DNA of 64,000 nt from Agarophyton chilense (taxonomy: Eukaryota > Rhodophyta > Florideophyceae > Gracilariales > Gracilariaceae). Under the pieces are notes generated by a model. The model was not told where the DNA came from. It searched no databases and worked only from the letters and a program-made list of their open reading frames with translations. The position numbers were made by a program, and so were the translations under genes. Positions 53,931 to 64,000 of the stretch are shown here, one piece after another. The stretch lies in assembly GCA_030374765.1 (NCBI GenBank), contig JARGXX010000086.1, forward strand, positions 496,001 to 560,000, written 5' to 3'. The stretch's first letter is position 1. Each line of letters starts with the position of its first letter.

Positions 53931-54614
53931 TTACTTTATGTATGTTTCGAGGTTTTTTTCTTTGTACATAGCCACGATCCCATCGAGTTGAGGATCAAAC
54001 ACGTTGAGGAACTCCTTCATCGGTGCGTCGACAATAGAAACGTCCTCTGCCCCACCTGCGAGGTTTTTATAAAAAGATTCGCGAGAGGGTGCAAATCTTA
54101 AACCTGTGTCAAAGACGCCGCGAGTGACAAAGTTGTGACAATATCGCAATGACTCAGAGTATGACTTTCGACTCGCATTCGACAGCGAAATAGACGAGTC
54201 TTGAACAAGGTAACGCAGCAGACCGATGACAAACTGCATCGTACGCTTCATCCACAGCAAACCAACAGTTGCAGTTTCTGAGCCTTCACCAGACTCCTTC
54301 ACAATCAGCTTCTTCAGTTTCGGATCCGAACATTCTGCATCGATAACGCCTTCGATCGTTGCGCACTTGGTCTTCTTTGCTCCTGCACGAAGTTTGTCGA
54401 TGTTTCCCTTCACATCCTTCTTGACAAAATCTGAGAAGAAGGGATTTGCGAATGCGTCAAAAATGCGAAGGAACATGGTCATAGCTTCCACGAACTTGCT
54501 CACGTTCATGTTCTTGAAGTCCCCATCAGGAGCGCTGGTAGCTGATACTTTGAATGCTTCCACAATTTCCAGAAAGAACTGAAAGTCGCGTTGGGGTGCT
54601 GTTGATGAAGACAT
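53931..54614 (-). CDS. Glycolipid transfer protein (GLTP) family
   Basis: A complete 227-codon frame, close to the usual 200-230 aa. GLTP proteins carry single glycolipids or ceramide-1-phosphate between membranes in the cytosol. The lipid headgroup residues known from human GLTP are recognisable: Asp67, Asn71 and Lys74 in SDFVKKDVKGNIDKL (human Asp48, Asn52, Lys55), Trp121 in LLWMKR (Trp96) and His160 in LRYCHNF (His140). Following VFDTGLRFAPSRESFYKNLA matches the family's C-terminal helices. No signal peptide or membrane span, as expected. No intron. Whether it binds a sphingolipid or a glycosylated lipid cannot be told from this. Confidence 0.9.
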   Translation of the reverse strand: MSSSTAPQRDFQFFLEIVEAFKVSATSAPDGDFKNMNVSKFVEAMTMFLRIFDAFANPFFSDFVKKDVKGNIDKLRAGAKKTKCATIEGVIDAECSDPKLKKLIVKESGEGSETATVGLLWMKRTMQFVIGLLRYLVQDSSISLSNASRKSYSESLRYCHNFVTRGVFDTGLRFAPSRESFYKNLAGGAEDVSIVDAPMKEFLNVFDPQLDGIVAMYKEKNLETYIK

Positions 54615-55185
54615 GATGAGTACAACAACTGCGAAAAAAATTCGCCTTAAAGCGTCTAACGGTGCGTTTTGCGTTCAACTCGTCGAACCCCGAGAATTCC
54701 CGCAAGTTGAAGAGCAACGCAGACAGTGAAATCGATCAAGCACCGCGGGAAGCTATAGCACAACTGGGGACCTGTGAATCGGTGGTCCAACCATGCTGCC
54801 ACAAATGTAAGTGCGCCTTACAAAACACTGCAGGATGCTGGCGTTGTGGGATTGGTGGTCTAAATTCGTGGCCGTCCCAAAAAACGGAAAAATCCAGGCT
54901 GACACTGTGTTTAAAGACCTCCCGAACCTCCGTAGCACTTTGAGCACAGAGGGTTGCTTCCTTTCGTTGACCTTTGCGCAAGCCTAACCAGTCCGTGAGC
55001 TTCCCAAAAAATTCGGAAATGGGGGTTCTCATACCAGGAATACAGTGCTGTTCCATCCGTTCTTGAAATGTGCCATTTCGAGCATCCCCGCCGCGATATT
55101 GCCACCCATCTGCCAGCCTCCCCATGTTCAACCATCCGTTTCTTGTCCGTCCTTTGGACGACCTCTTTTGCACACCACGTGCAGG
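54615..55185. other. Upstream region of the GLTP gene
   Basis: Divergent space between the GLTP start and a possible plus-strand small ORF. A 166-codon minus-strand frame (54736-55236) overlaps it. I see no domain in it, but part of it (KLTDWLGLRKGQRKEATLCA) resembles a minus-strand reading at about 50460-50535 (VDWLYGLQSAKVNERKPC). The two may be copies of one dispersed repeat. Confidence 0.4.
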
Positions 55186-55401
55186 ATGAAAAAGTGTGTT
55201 ACGAATCTCCATGAGGATTTCCAGATGTCTCAACACCCAGAGGTAATTGCGGGGATAGACAAGGCTGCAAAGATTGTCAGAAAAGACCCGTGCTACATCT
55301 CTAGAAACGGTCTTTGCCAGTCATGTGGTCAAGATAACCGACGGCGGCACACTAACCAAGTATTTCTTTTGAAGGAACAACTTCAAAAAGCTGTAATGTA
55401 G
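55186..55401 (+). CDS. Small hypothetical ORF, 71 codons
   Basis: From MKKCVTNLHEDF to the stop at 55399-55401. The frame is open further upstream to 55045 but less protein-like there. The sequence MSQHPEVIAGIDKAAKIVRK with CQSCGQDNRRRH looks like a soluble basic protein with a CxxC pair. No family recognised. It could equally be a chance frame. Confidence 0.25.
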   Translation: MKKCVTNLHEDFQMSQHPEVIAGIDKAAKIVRKDPCYISRNGLCQSCGQDNRRRHTNQVFLLKEQLQKAVM

Positions 55402-56495
55402 ATACGTCGCCATTAACAAACCCTTTTGCGGGCAAAAAATTGGGTCCAGTCCTATTGTGTTCCGATTGCAGAACGAGTGAAAACAGCTAAAATTTCATCT
55501 ACAACCCACAAAAGATTCGCAAGAAATCTGCTGCAGCTCTAAAGAAAGGAAAAACAGCCCATCTCCAACTGCAAAAGCATCTATTCGTTATATATGCGAA
55601 GGCTTAAAAAAAGGAAAGGATTGCCTGCTATCATCAGATTAGCAGCTCCAGAAACGACCTTTTCTCAACCTTCAATTGTTTAATGTATTTCTTTATAGTA
55701 GCACTAGTCAAACCGCGTTTCATGAAGAGCTTTCATAGAGGTACGGACTCTCAATGGCTGATGAGCGATTCCTACTGTTGAGAATTGCTGAATCCTGAAT
55801 GTTCTCCCTCCATCATAATCAGACTAGGCATTATAGCAATTTTGCGGTCTGTAGAGAGCCTTCTCTAAAGTTAAATAGGCATGGTTTTTGTTTCTTCAAG
55901 GATCATGGTTGTACAAATTTGAATTCTGTTCCCTGACCTTTACCAAACCCAAACAATGGCACATTCGACGACACCGAAAAGTATTATGATTATGAGGAGG
56001 CTATTTTCGTTCATTCCGGAGATGTGTTTACCACTACGGATGTCTCCGAAAAACAGGCATGTGCTTGGTGCAGGTACGTTGTCTTGAAGGGCTCTGAAGG
56101 ACTAAGACCTAAACTGGACTCTGGATTATTGTAAGAGGCTGTAGACATTTGCTTGGTTTGGTGCATTCTTTTTGCGCTAAATGCAGGAAATGAAGGTTCA
56201 ATAGTTTATGAGAAGAAATTCAATGGCTCAAAAGGAATGCCAAAAACTCAAATTGGTTGTTATCACACCGTTACCGGACGTTCTTCAATCTTGTTTTGTT
56301 CCTGTAGGAGATGTACTTGCGACGAGGGTGGCCGTTTTGGAGGGAATTTGTGGTTCGAACTCCGCAGTCTGTGACAGAACTGTGAAATATAGAATAGGAT
56401 CTGTTCTGGCTTCGCAAAACGTCCAGCTCTACCCTCTATCTCGGAAAATCCGCTGATATGATCTGGACCGATCTCTTTCTGTTACTTTTCAAAGC
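55402..56495. other. Possible exon debris upstream of a membrane ORF
   Basis: Short plus-strand frames at about 55965-56130 (acidic: FDDTEKYYDYEEAIFVHSGD) and 56153-56456 (GICGSNSAVCDRTVKYRIG) look more protein-like than the rest and run in the direction of the 56496 ORF. A GTACGT and a TGCAG could be splice sites, but joining them does not give a clean frame. I leave this as debris or an unresolved gene. Confidence 0.3.
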
Positions 56496-57065
56496 GTGAT
56501 CTCTCTCTTTAGTTCAGATCATGTCAGTATTCTTCCCAAAGAGACACGAACGATTCTTTCTGCCGTGGGCCAGCGCTTCTTAAATATGAAGGATACGTAC
56601 AAGAGAGGAAACTGGTTGTTGTCGGAAGATATTGATGTCATACCACCAAAATTGTGGTCTTCATTTGTAATGGATATAGCAACCAACAAACAGCTTCTTT
56701 TTTGGAAGGTTTCTTCGGTTGTCTGCAAAACCAGCGTTGTTGAGATGTTTCCAGTCTCCAATGCACGGATGGTACAACCCTCGGAAAAATTAGATAACTT
56801 TGCTAAACAATCTTTATGCAAAGATTATCAGACACACCGTCTTCACAGGGGTGAGTTATTGCTCTGCCTCCGAGCATTGAAAGTAATTGAACAGGTCGTA
56901 TTTTCCAGGTCTCGTGTATCTGTCGAACCACTGAAGATGACACTTTTTGTAGCCGTTATTGTTAAATTCACAGCATCTTTGACAATTGTACTGCACGCCC
57001 TTGGGCTGATTGTGTCGTACGACAGTACAGAGGTTTACCGAAAAAGACTCATAGAAGAAAGGTAA
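56496..57065 (+). CDS. Hypothetical membrane-protein fragment, 189 codons
   Basis: The frame has one clear hydrophobic span at about residues 148-174 (MTLFVAVIVKFTASLTIVLH), followed by a short basic tail (YRKRLIEER). A GTAAGA, a possible splice donor, sits at the stop side. The layout (large soluble part, one span near the end) recalls the last part of the 51183 protein, but I see no clear sequence match. It is likely the end of a gene with introns or a decayed gene. Element E begins 118 bp downstream. Confidence 0.35.
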   Translation: MISLFSSDHVSILPKETRTILSAVGQRFLNMKDTYKRGNWLLSEDIDVIPPKLWSSFVMDIATNKQLLFWKVSSVVCKTSVVEMFPVSNARMVQPSEKLDNFAKQSLCKDYQTHRLHRGELLLCLRALKVIEQVVFSRSRVSVEPLKMTLFVAVIVKFTASLTIVLHALGLIVSYDSTEVYRKRLIEER

Positions 57066-57182
57066 GAGGCCAGTTATGGGGCATTTGAAGGGTGCCAACT
57101 TGAGAATAGGGTTATCAATGTGCAGATATACAACTGCGACATCTTGCCTTTTCACACCGTGAAGGCTGACGAGAAGGCGCTT

Positions 57183-57800
57183 TGTAGTATTCTGCAATGT
57201 CGGAATGCCGATGGAAGATCGTTTTGGCTAAGTTTAAAGATACTCATAAGTGAGTGCAACGGCTAGGATAAAGTTATGAAGCGGAACCCCTCAGATAGTC
57301 CGTGAGGTGGTATGTTACATGTGGGACCTCGGTCTGCCACGGCGCATCCGATTCGACCCTTTGTAGGGAAATACCGGACTGGCAACAGAGCATATACAGT
57401 AGTGAGTGGCCATGTGGCAACCATTATCCCGTACTGTAGAGGGGTTAATCGGCTAGTCAAGTTTATATCTAGATATTATTATGTGCGGCGCTCACCTCTG
57501 TGCACTGTACTTATGGCAAAGAAGGGAGCGCCGACTCCAAGGTAAAGGAGACAACAAACGGGTTCACAACTCACTTTTTTCTTGTTCAGGATTCCTTAAC
57601 AGGAGATCCAGACAAGCTACAACAAGTAGTTGTCCGTTCAATAGTACCAACCACTTTCATTGGCGAGTGGGGCCTTACAACCCCTATTCTAGCTCACTGG
57701 CGTTGTGCTCTACCACACCTTTTCCTCAGCCGCAAGCACCCATTCAGCAGTCCCGAACACTGTTATAAGTGTTTTCTCTTTCCGTAGAGCGGATACTACA
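57183..57800 (+). repeat. 5' LTR of element E
   Basis: 618 bp, from TGTAGTATTCTGC to GCGGATACTACA. The ends form an inverted repeat (TGTAGTAT against ATACTACA). The PBS begins two bases further on. It is shorter than the B and D LTRs. Confidence 0.8.
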
Positions 57801-57802
57801 AG

Positions 57803-57820
57803 TGGTCTCCCGACTTAGAA
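57803..57820 (+). other. Primer-binding site of element E
   Basis: TGGTCTCCCGACTTAGAA, the same 18 bases as in elements B and D. Confidence 0.85.
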
Positions 57821-57824
57821 CACT

Positions 57825-60082
57825 GTGGTTAGCTACTCCAAATATTTCGCACCTGGAACGTGGAATCGATACCGATCTTTAATTCGAATGGAATACGATC
57901 TCGGGAGAGGTTTCCCACCGCGTCCAGCTATTACGGAGTTCCGTAGTTTGCTACGCTGTCGTATTCAATTGAAGACCTCAATTTTTTCGTCGCCGAACAT
58001 TGGAATCGTTCGGAATGCCGAAAAAGAAAACCCAGTCTAGTACTGGTGCCCCGGGTCCTTCAGACTCACGCCCACGACCGAGGCTCGCCTCATTCACAGA
58101 AGCCGGAGAGCGACTATACCGTCAGGCGATGATGCGCTCTCGTTCGGTGACCGATAGATGAGATCTCTCGGACGTACCCATGCCCGTGGAGTTGGCTATT
58201 GAACCAATTACGGAGGCCGATTGTTCCCATAATGAACCTAGAGACCAACAGGTCGTAACCCCTGCTGGAGAAATTGATTTACGCGCTCAGGTGCTTAGTC
58301 TCAAATTTTTGTCAAACCCCTATCGTGAGCGAATCATTGGATTGGAATCGCAGATGGCGATCATTACCGAAGAACTCGAGCGCTTGCGCCGAGAACAAGG
58401 CGTACTTGCTCGTCGAGAAGAAAGGGACCCGATGCCCGCGGTTGTGAGAACCCTTCGAGAGGACTTGAACCAAGTAATGGAAAGGCATGGTAATGCTCCG
58501 GAGGCTTTACCAGGCCTGAACGTTGACGTGGAGGAAATCCTCACTCGAGTTAACCCTCGTCTGGAACGCCTGGAGGCAGTAGTGAATGCGCAGACTACTG
58601 CTACCAAAGTCGTGAAAGACGAAAACTAAGTCCCCTTGAGGGAGGAGCGTTCGAAGAAATCGAAGTCGAGACGTCGCAAGAAGCGAAGGTCCGAGCCGGA
58701 CACGAGTGATGATTCATCAGGATCGGAAAATGAGGACTCCAGTTCTGAGGAATCTGACTCATCGAATACCTCCACGGACGATGCCAGTGATGATTATCAT
58801 CGAAGTTCCCGTTCAAGGAAGAGAACCAAGTCTTTTTGGCTATTAAGGAAGAAAGGTTCTAAATACAAGCGTCTCAGGCCACTTCCTTGTATTGTACCGG
58901 AAAGTCCTGGACTATAGGTATAATCGCTTAAAGAAAGGAGGAAAGAAGCGATCGGGTCCCGAAACCGCAAAGGTTAAGGACCACATTAGGCAGTTGAAGA
59001 TTGCACTGAATGATATAGTCTTTGATGGAAAAACGACCATTCTCGATATCGAGTTCCTTACTCGTTTTGTTGTAGAGGCGGACACCTTAGAAATGAATGA
59101 ACCTCAAGCTTGGGTTTCATTACCACATTTCTTGACGGGTCTGCGTCCGAGCAATATCATTCCGTTTGCTGATCCCTGACCGCTGACAAAGGAGTTGTGA
59201 CATCCTGGCCGGGGGCAGTACAGTACTTACTGCGCAGCTATGCGACATGGAACGCAATCCGACAGGCTATCCTGGATCTTCGTGATGTAACCAAGAAACA
59301 TGGTGAGGGAGAAGCAGAATACAGTTCGAGGCTTAACAGAATGGCCACGCGCTGTGGAATCGTTCACTCAACGGAGGAGCAGAGTACCTTGTTCATCGAT
59401 GGACTCGATCCCAACATCATATGTCTAGTGGCTCGATTTCGAGAAAAGCATGAAAGAACCCCGTTTCTGGAGTTCGTTCAGTTTGCCCAAGCTGAAGGAG
59501 GAGCGGTAAGAGCTTGCGGAGTTACGCGGAACACCTGAACGCTCGGCGCATTCAAAGCAGAGGAAAGACACAAACAAGCCGCGAAGTCCACTCGAAAGTT
59601 GTTCCACCTGGAATCTCCAGTTGAGTCTCGAGAGTCGTCGTTCGCTAGACATGATAACCATGCAACACGATGCTGTTAACCTTATGGATTATTGGCACTC
59701 ATCGGTGCCCACAGAGGATTTACCTCACTCAGAATCCCAAGATGAAGAAGCTCTAATGGCTATGGAGGGCAAACGCCCAGTACCCCGTGCATACATGAAA
59801 CCCCCGGAAGGAGGATTCAAGAATGAAAAACCTCGATAGGTGGACCCGCGAATAGCGTCTCGATCAAAACCGACGTCGGTAGCACGCCGTGAAGCGTTAA
59901 TACGCTATCTGTGCTGTGGCCGTCATCCTTTCTCTTCAGAATGTACCCTTCCTGCAAAGGATTTAGTTCGCGTCCTCACGAATTACGAGACTCACTCAGA
60001 GGAGGGAAGAACCAGAGTGCCGGCTGGTACCTACTGGAAGGTAAAAGAATGGCTTAGCTACCATCCTGGACGTCAAGCTTGA
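57825..60082 (+). pseudogene. gag region of element E
   Basis: A coiled-coil-prone N-terminal part (MAIITEELERLRREQGVLAR) is followed by a Ser/Asp/Glu-rich run. The capsid-like words correspond to element B: VLDYRYNRLKKGGKKRSG, SWPGAVQYLLRSYATWNAIR, GEAEYSSRLNRMATRCG and TLFIDGLDPNIICLVARFRE. Near 59907-59945 is a Cys/His block (CCGRHPFSSEC) where D has its zinc knuckle. Many breaks. Confidence 0.8.
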
Positions 60083-60236
60083 GCTCCAGTAATTGAGAAC
60101 ACTGAAGCACAACAGGCTAATCCGCAAGTTGGAAGCAACGCCCCAAGGGCGAACGACCCGCCTCAGTCGGGAAAATAAGTGAGGGAACCCCTAGGGGTCG
60201 GCTCTATCCCATCGCGTAGAGCCGACCAGGGAGTAC

Positions 60237-61361
60237 TTGCCTCCTTGTTCCCACGCTTGGAGACCAAAGGTCCTGATGAGGACTCATCATGTTCCGTGGA
60301 GCGGATTGGATCCGTCCGTTGGAAAGCGAGGACAGTTTGACTGTGAACTCAAACGTCCTTGGAGACGTTATACTTGTCCGTCGAAACGGGAAAACTTTAT
60401 TATGATAATGCAGAAGAAGAACAATAATTTTATGCCGACATCAGGCCTGGACAAGGGTTTATTGACCCACCGCCTGACGGTTCTTGGCACAGGCGCCGGA
60501 CCCAACTTTATTCGGATTTCTGAACTAAGACCCACCGATCAGGAACGATTTGGTTACGGTCCGGTGCCGGATAACCGAGATGCTAATAGGAATACAGTGA
60601 GAACACTGGAAACAGTGAAGTTGCTCGTTCGACTCGGACACTTTTTGGTGAAAGTGATTTTTATTGTCTGCGAGTCACTGGCCGCACCAGTTGTTCTGGG
60701 ATGTGATTATTGTGATAGATTTGTCGAAGCAATCCGCCCTCGGAGTCGACTAATAACGTTAGACGATGGCCCGACAGTGCCAATAGTGAGAAGTCCCCTA
60801 CGAAGAGTACCTACAGCTGCTCCACTTCCACCCTCAATGGAATACGAGTTGGCTCGTGTTCGTACATCACCAAAGATTCGTGTGTCGAAACCTACAGTGT
60901 TAAAGGCTAGATCCCAAACCTGGGTACAAATGATAACACAACGACAAGGTCTCGTGGTAATCCAGCCTAATTCCGCGATGTACGAACATCGAGGACTTCT
61001 CGCAGCGAATGGAATCGCCCAAGTTGAACCGGACCAAACCTTCCGAATACTCATTAGTAACTTTATCGATAATGATTATCATTTTCCGAAAAATCAGTTG
61101 GTTGAAGCTGCTCTGCCGCACCCAATAGCAGTGGTTCGGACTCATGTCTCTACCGCAGAAGTGCTAGGGTTTTTCCATGTGTCAGACAAATCAGCTGGCA
61201 CATATGAAGGTCCCAGAGAGCAGTCGCAACCCACAGAAGAAGAGAAGGACCCAGGCCACCTGGTAGAAGAACTAGTTCTCGAGAATGTTCCCAAAGGATA
61301 TAAGGAAAGAATCAAACAAATGTTGAAAAAGTATGCCTCTACGTGGACTGGCAAATTATGA
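60237..61361 (+). pseudogene. Protease region and linker of element E
   Basis: Long open stretch of 374 codons. The retropepsin segment is at LTVLGTGAGPNFIRI (about residues 80-95). After it come VIFIVCESLAAPVVLGCDYC and DRFVEAIRPRSRLITLDDG, the same linker as in B and F2. The repeated-word region AMYEHRGLLAANGIAQVEPD matches B's SLYDRQRLAIANGIVHVEP. The end (NVPKGYKERIKQMLKKYAST) leads into RT. Confidence 0.8.
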
Positions 61362-61385
61362 GAGATCTCCGCCATAGAACATCAC

Positions 61386-62690
61386 ATGGATGTTAGTTTG
61401 GGATCTCGTCCCATTTTTCAGCCACCTTACAGAGCAGGACCGCTAAATCGTCAGATTGAGGAGGACAATGCTGCCAAGATGCTCGAAACAGGAGTAATAG
61501 AAGCAGCACAATCTTCTTGGGCTTCACCTGTGGTGTTAGTCCCAAAACCTGATGGTTTTTTGCAATTCTGTGTCGACTATCGGAAACTCAACTCAGTTAG
61601 CATACGGGATACCTATCCACTGCCTCGCATGGACGAGTGTATAGACAGCTGAGGCAATGCGACCGTGTTCACCATGCTTGACGCCAACACTGGCGATTGT
61701 CAGGTCCCGGTAGCCGAAAAAGATCAGGATAAGACTGAATTTGTGTCACAGGCTGGACTATACCGTTTCAAGCGGATGCCCTTTGGACTTACCAATGCGC
61801 CGGCAACTTTTTAGCGCGCACTGGACATATTACTCTCGAAGTATAAATGGAAAACATGTCTGGTCTATTTGGACGATGTCATTGTCTTCTCTCAAGATAC
61901 TGAAAGTCATATGCGACATGTGGAAGAGATCCTCAGAGCGTTGCAGACTATAACTTTGAATTTCAAGAAATGGCAATGGTTCGCTAACACTGTGAAGAAT
62001 TTGTGCCACATAATTAGGCCTGGTCAGCTGGCAATTTGTGAAGCTCAGACACCCGCAGTCCACGAATCGCAACCACCTTCCACGCAGACTTAATTGCGAT
62101 CCTTCCTTGCATTATGTAACGTCTACAGACGATTCATACCGAGCAACTCGCACATTGCAGCTCCATTGAACGCATTGTTGCGTAAAGGACAGCCTGTTAA
62201 GCTCGAGGAATTTGGACTCGCCTAATACGAAGCCTTCGACACTTTGAAGACAAAACTCGTCACAGCACCAATCTTGGTCTTGCCCAAACTTAACCTACCC
62301 TAATCCTTGGCCACCGACTCCAGTGCGTACCAGGTAGGGTGTGCCCTTTCTCAGACCCATCCGGACGGTCAGAGGAAACCAATTGGTTACTGGTCACGAA
62401 CGCTGAACGCGGCAGGGAAGAATTAGTCCGTATCCGAAAACAAATGCCTTGCGGTAGTGTGAGCGCTGACTACTTTACGACCCTTTCTTCATAGGGAAAC
62501 GTTTACCATCCATACGGATCATTCGTCCCTACAATGTTTATTATCAATAACAGACCCCTCCAGGAGATTACCACGCTGGCGCTTACGACTATCTGAATTC
62601 GATTTCGAAGTTAAATATAAGAAGTGACTGGCTAACATACAGGCCCGCGCTTCATTGAGATTGGAAACTTTAGGAGAAACCCAAGGAGAA
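61386..62690 (+). pseudogene. Reverse transcriptase and RNase H of element E
   Basis: RT words in order: PPYRAGPLNRQIEEDNAAKM, TGVIEAAQSSWASPVVLVPK, CVDYRKLNSVSIRDTYPLPR, then MPFGLTNAPATF and LVYLDDVIVFS around the catalytic loop. RNase H follows with HTDHSSLQCLLSI-like sequence near 62512-62550. Broken copy, many breaks. Confidence 0.82.
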
Positions 62691-62792
62691 ATCGATGACG
62701 ATTTACCGTGTCTCTCAATGGAAATGCACAACGATGAAACGAAACTTGAAGATCAAGAAGATTAAGGGGATTACTCGCAATGGGACCCTCTC

Positions 62793-64000
62793 ATGGCAAC
62801 CCGTGGAACTGAATCTCCTGATCAACTCGAGCGTATTTCGATTACTGAGCTCCTCAATGATCAACTCACAGATAACTTCTACACAGCAATACGCTCTCGT
62901 CTTAACGGGGGGGAGGAGTTGCCCTTTTCGCTCGATTCACGAGGTATATTGCTCAGACATGTCGAGAAGCATGATCAGATCGTTGTTCCGCACGCGTTGA
63001 AGAGTTTTGTACTCTACTTCGCCCATTATGTGAAGCTACCTGGACACTCAGGAGGAACAAAGTTGTTTATAACACTAAGAAAGGACTTCTAACGGCCAAC
63101 TTTGGCAATCGACTGCCATGCTACGGTAAAGCTATGCCGAACGTGTGCGATGAATCCCGTGAAACTATATAAAAAGACGAAGAAGATGACTATATTCCGG
63201 GCGAAGGCGCCTCTAGAATTAGTCAGCATCGACATACCTTGAGAGCTAATTCGTTCCAACCAAGGATATCGCTACCTACTGGTAATTACGGATCGATTCT
63301 CGAAGCTTTAACGGACTGTACCGTTGAAGAAGTTAACCGCCTCGGTATTAGCTCAGGCTTTCATCAAACACTGGGAGTGTGTGTACGGACCGCTGGAAGT
63401 ACTGCTATCAGATAATGGAAAAAAGATTGTCGCTAAATTCTTTCAGAACATATGCCAAATAATAGGCATCAGGAACGTGTTTACCACGACCTACCATCCA
63501 TAGTTTAATGGTCAGGTGGAACGCTACCACCGTAAGGTATAAGCCGCTCTTTGGCATTATATCGCAGATCACCCTAAGGAGTGGGACATGTACAAAGACA
63601 CACTCTGCTATGCGTACAACACGCTAGTGCATACGTCTACCAAGGCGGCTCCTTTTGATCCCGTGAAATTACGTAGCCCACCGTCACTGCCTATGAGTTT
63701 GGATGAAGTCGAGGAAGACAAAACGACACCGGCGAAGAACCATCTGTGGTGAAGAAACGATCTGAGGTTGAGAACAGAGCAGGCGGCTCTAGAATTGGCA
63801 AAAACGCAAGCGCGTTACAAACGTAATTCGGACGCCCAACGTCGAAGACAGTTGTAAGATCTCAGGGTCGGAGGAAACGCCTTTGTTCGCGTGGAACAGC
63901 TTGAGAAGCAGGATGGATCACGTCACAAAATGCTACCGGTAGCATCCGGACCTTTCAAGGTAGTGGAGCTCACCGATGACACGATCGTCCTGAAGACAGG
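62793..64000 (+). pseudogene. Integrase of element E (runs off the window)
   Basis: Opens with an RNase H-integrase spacer (ESPDQLERISITELLNDQLT), then FAHYVKLPGHSGGTKLFITL for the zinc-finger region. Core words follow near 63390-63530 (LLSDNGKKIVAKFF, VEVERY-like helix) and a tail near 63890-64000. Many breaks. The chromodomain and anything after it lie outside the window. Confidence 0.75.

Larger units (their letters stand above)
57183..64000 (+). mobile_element. Element E, 5' part of a decayed Ty3/gypsy element
   Basis: Plus-strand order is LTR, PBS, gag, zinc-knuckle-like block, protease, RT, RNase H and integrase, running off the window. The coding sequence is nearest to element B among those here. 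It is broken in many places across all genes and is older than B, C and D judging by its decay. The left flank is CGCTT; its partner duplication and any antisense ORF lie beyond the window. Confidence 0.85.

Noticed and set aside
54736-55236. 166-codon minus-strand gene upstream of GLTP
   Set aside because: No domain, odd composition, overlaps the GLTP upstream region. Only a short part resembles another locus, so it is treated as a possible repeat.
56856-57197. 113-codon minus-strand gene next to LTR E
   Set aside because: It is the reverse of the more plausible plus-strand membrane frame and runs into the LTR edge.

Overview
This is a eukaryotic nuclear window dominated by LTR retrotransposons. 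Roughly 50 of 64 kb is Ty3/gypsy-type sequence in several layers, around a short island of compact, apparently intronless host genes at about 51.2-57.1 kb. The organism cannot be fixed from sequence alone. My best guess is a multicellular red alga (florideophyte, Chondrus/Gracilaria-like). The reasons are intronless genes in islands between long retroelement blocks, a glycolipid-transfer-protein gene, and a beta-sandwich carbohydrate-binding-like protein. Confidence is moderate to low; an oomycete or another alga is possible.

Layout. 1-1349 is the 3' end of element A (plus strand), with the start of an antisense accessory ORF and its 3' LTR. 1350-4100 holds old debris: a plus-strand integrase-type remnant, the 3' end of a Ty1/copia element on the minus strand, and a worn LTR end. 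4098-17077 is a heavily decayed composite, F, with two different gag regions in a row, pol, a foreign segment at about 12.1-13.7 kb, a chromodomain, an antisense ORF remnant and a 3' LTR. 17408-18164 is a broken PIF/Harbinger transposase. 19282-48166 is a three-level nest. Element B (minus strand, target duplication AAAGC) holds element C (minus strand, duplication GAGGG), and C's 5' LTR was split by element D (plus strand, duplication GACGG). LTR divergence by eye (B about 7%, C about 3.5%, D about 2%) agrees with that order. 48342-49227 is a solo LTR with duplication TAAAA. 51183-57065 is the host island. 57183-64000 is the decayed 5' part of element E, running off the window.

The most notable observation is a long accessory ORF lying antisense between the chromodomain end of pol and the polypurine tract. 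It is seen in elements D (606 aa, looks whole), B and F2 (broken) and A (N-terminus only). The D, B and F2 copies share recognisable protein motifs, so this looks like an inherited gene of this Ty3/gypsy lineage. B, D and E, and less exactly F1, also share an unusual primer-binding site that fits a tRNA-Tyr-like 3' end. Element C is a different chromovirus with its own extra ORFs: a C2H2 zinc-finger ORF upstream of gag, and an unknown ORF downstream of pol that reads through the polypurine tract to the LTR edge.

The host locus before these insertions would have joined 17078-19281 directly to 48172-57182. It holds a three-pass membrane protein of unknown function, a carbohydrate-binding-like protein fragment whose start lies in a 41-bp inverted repeat, a complete GLTP-family lipid transfer protein, and a possible second, damaged membrane-protein gene cut close by element E.
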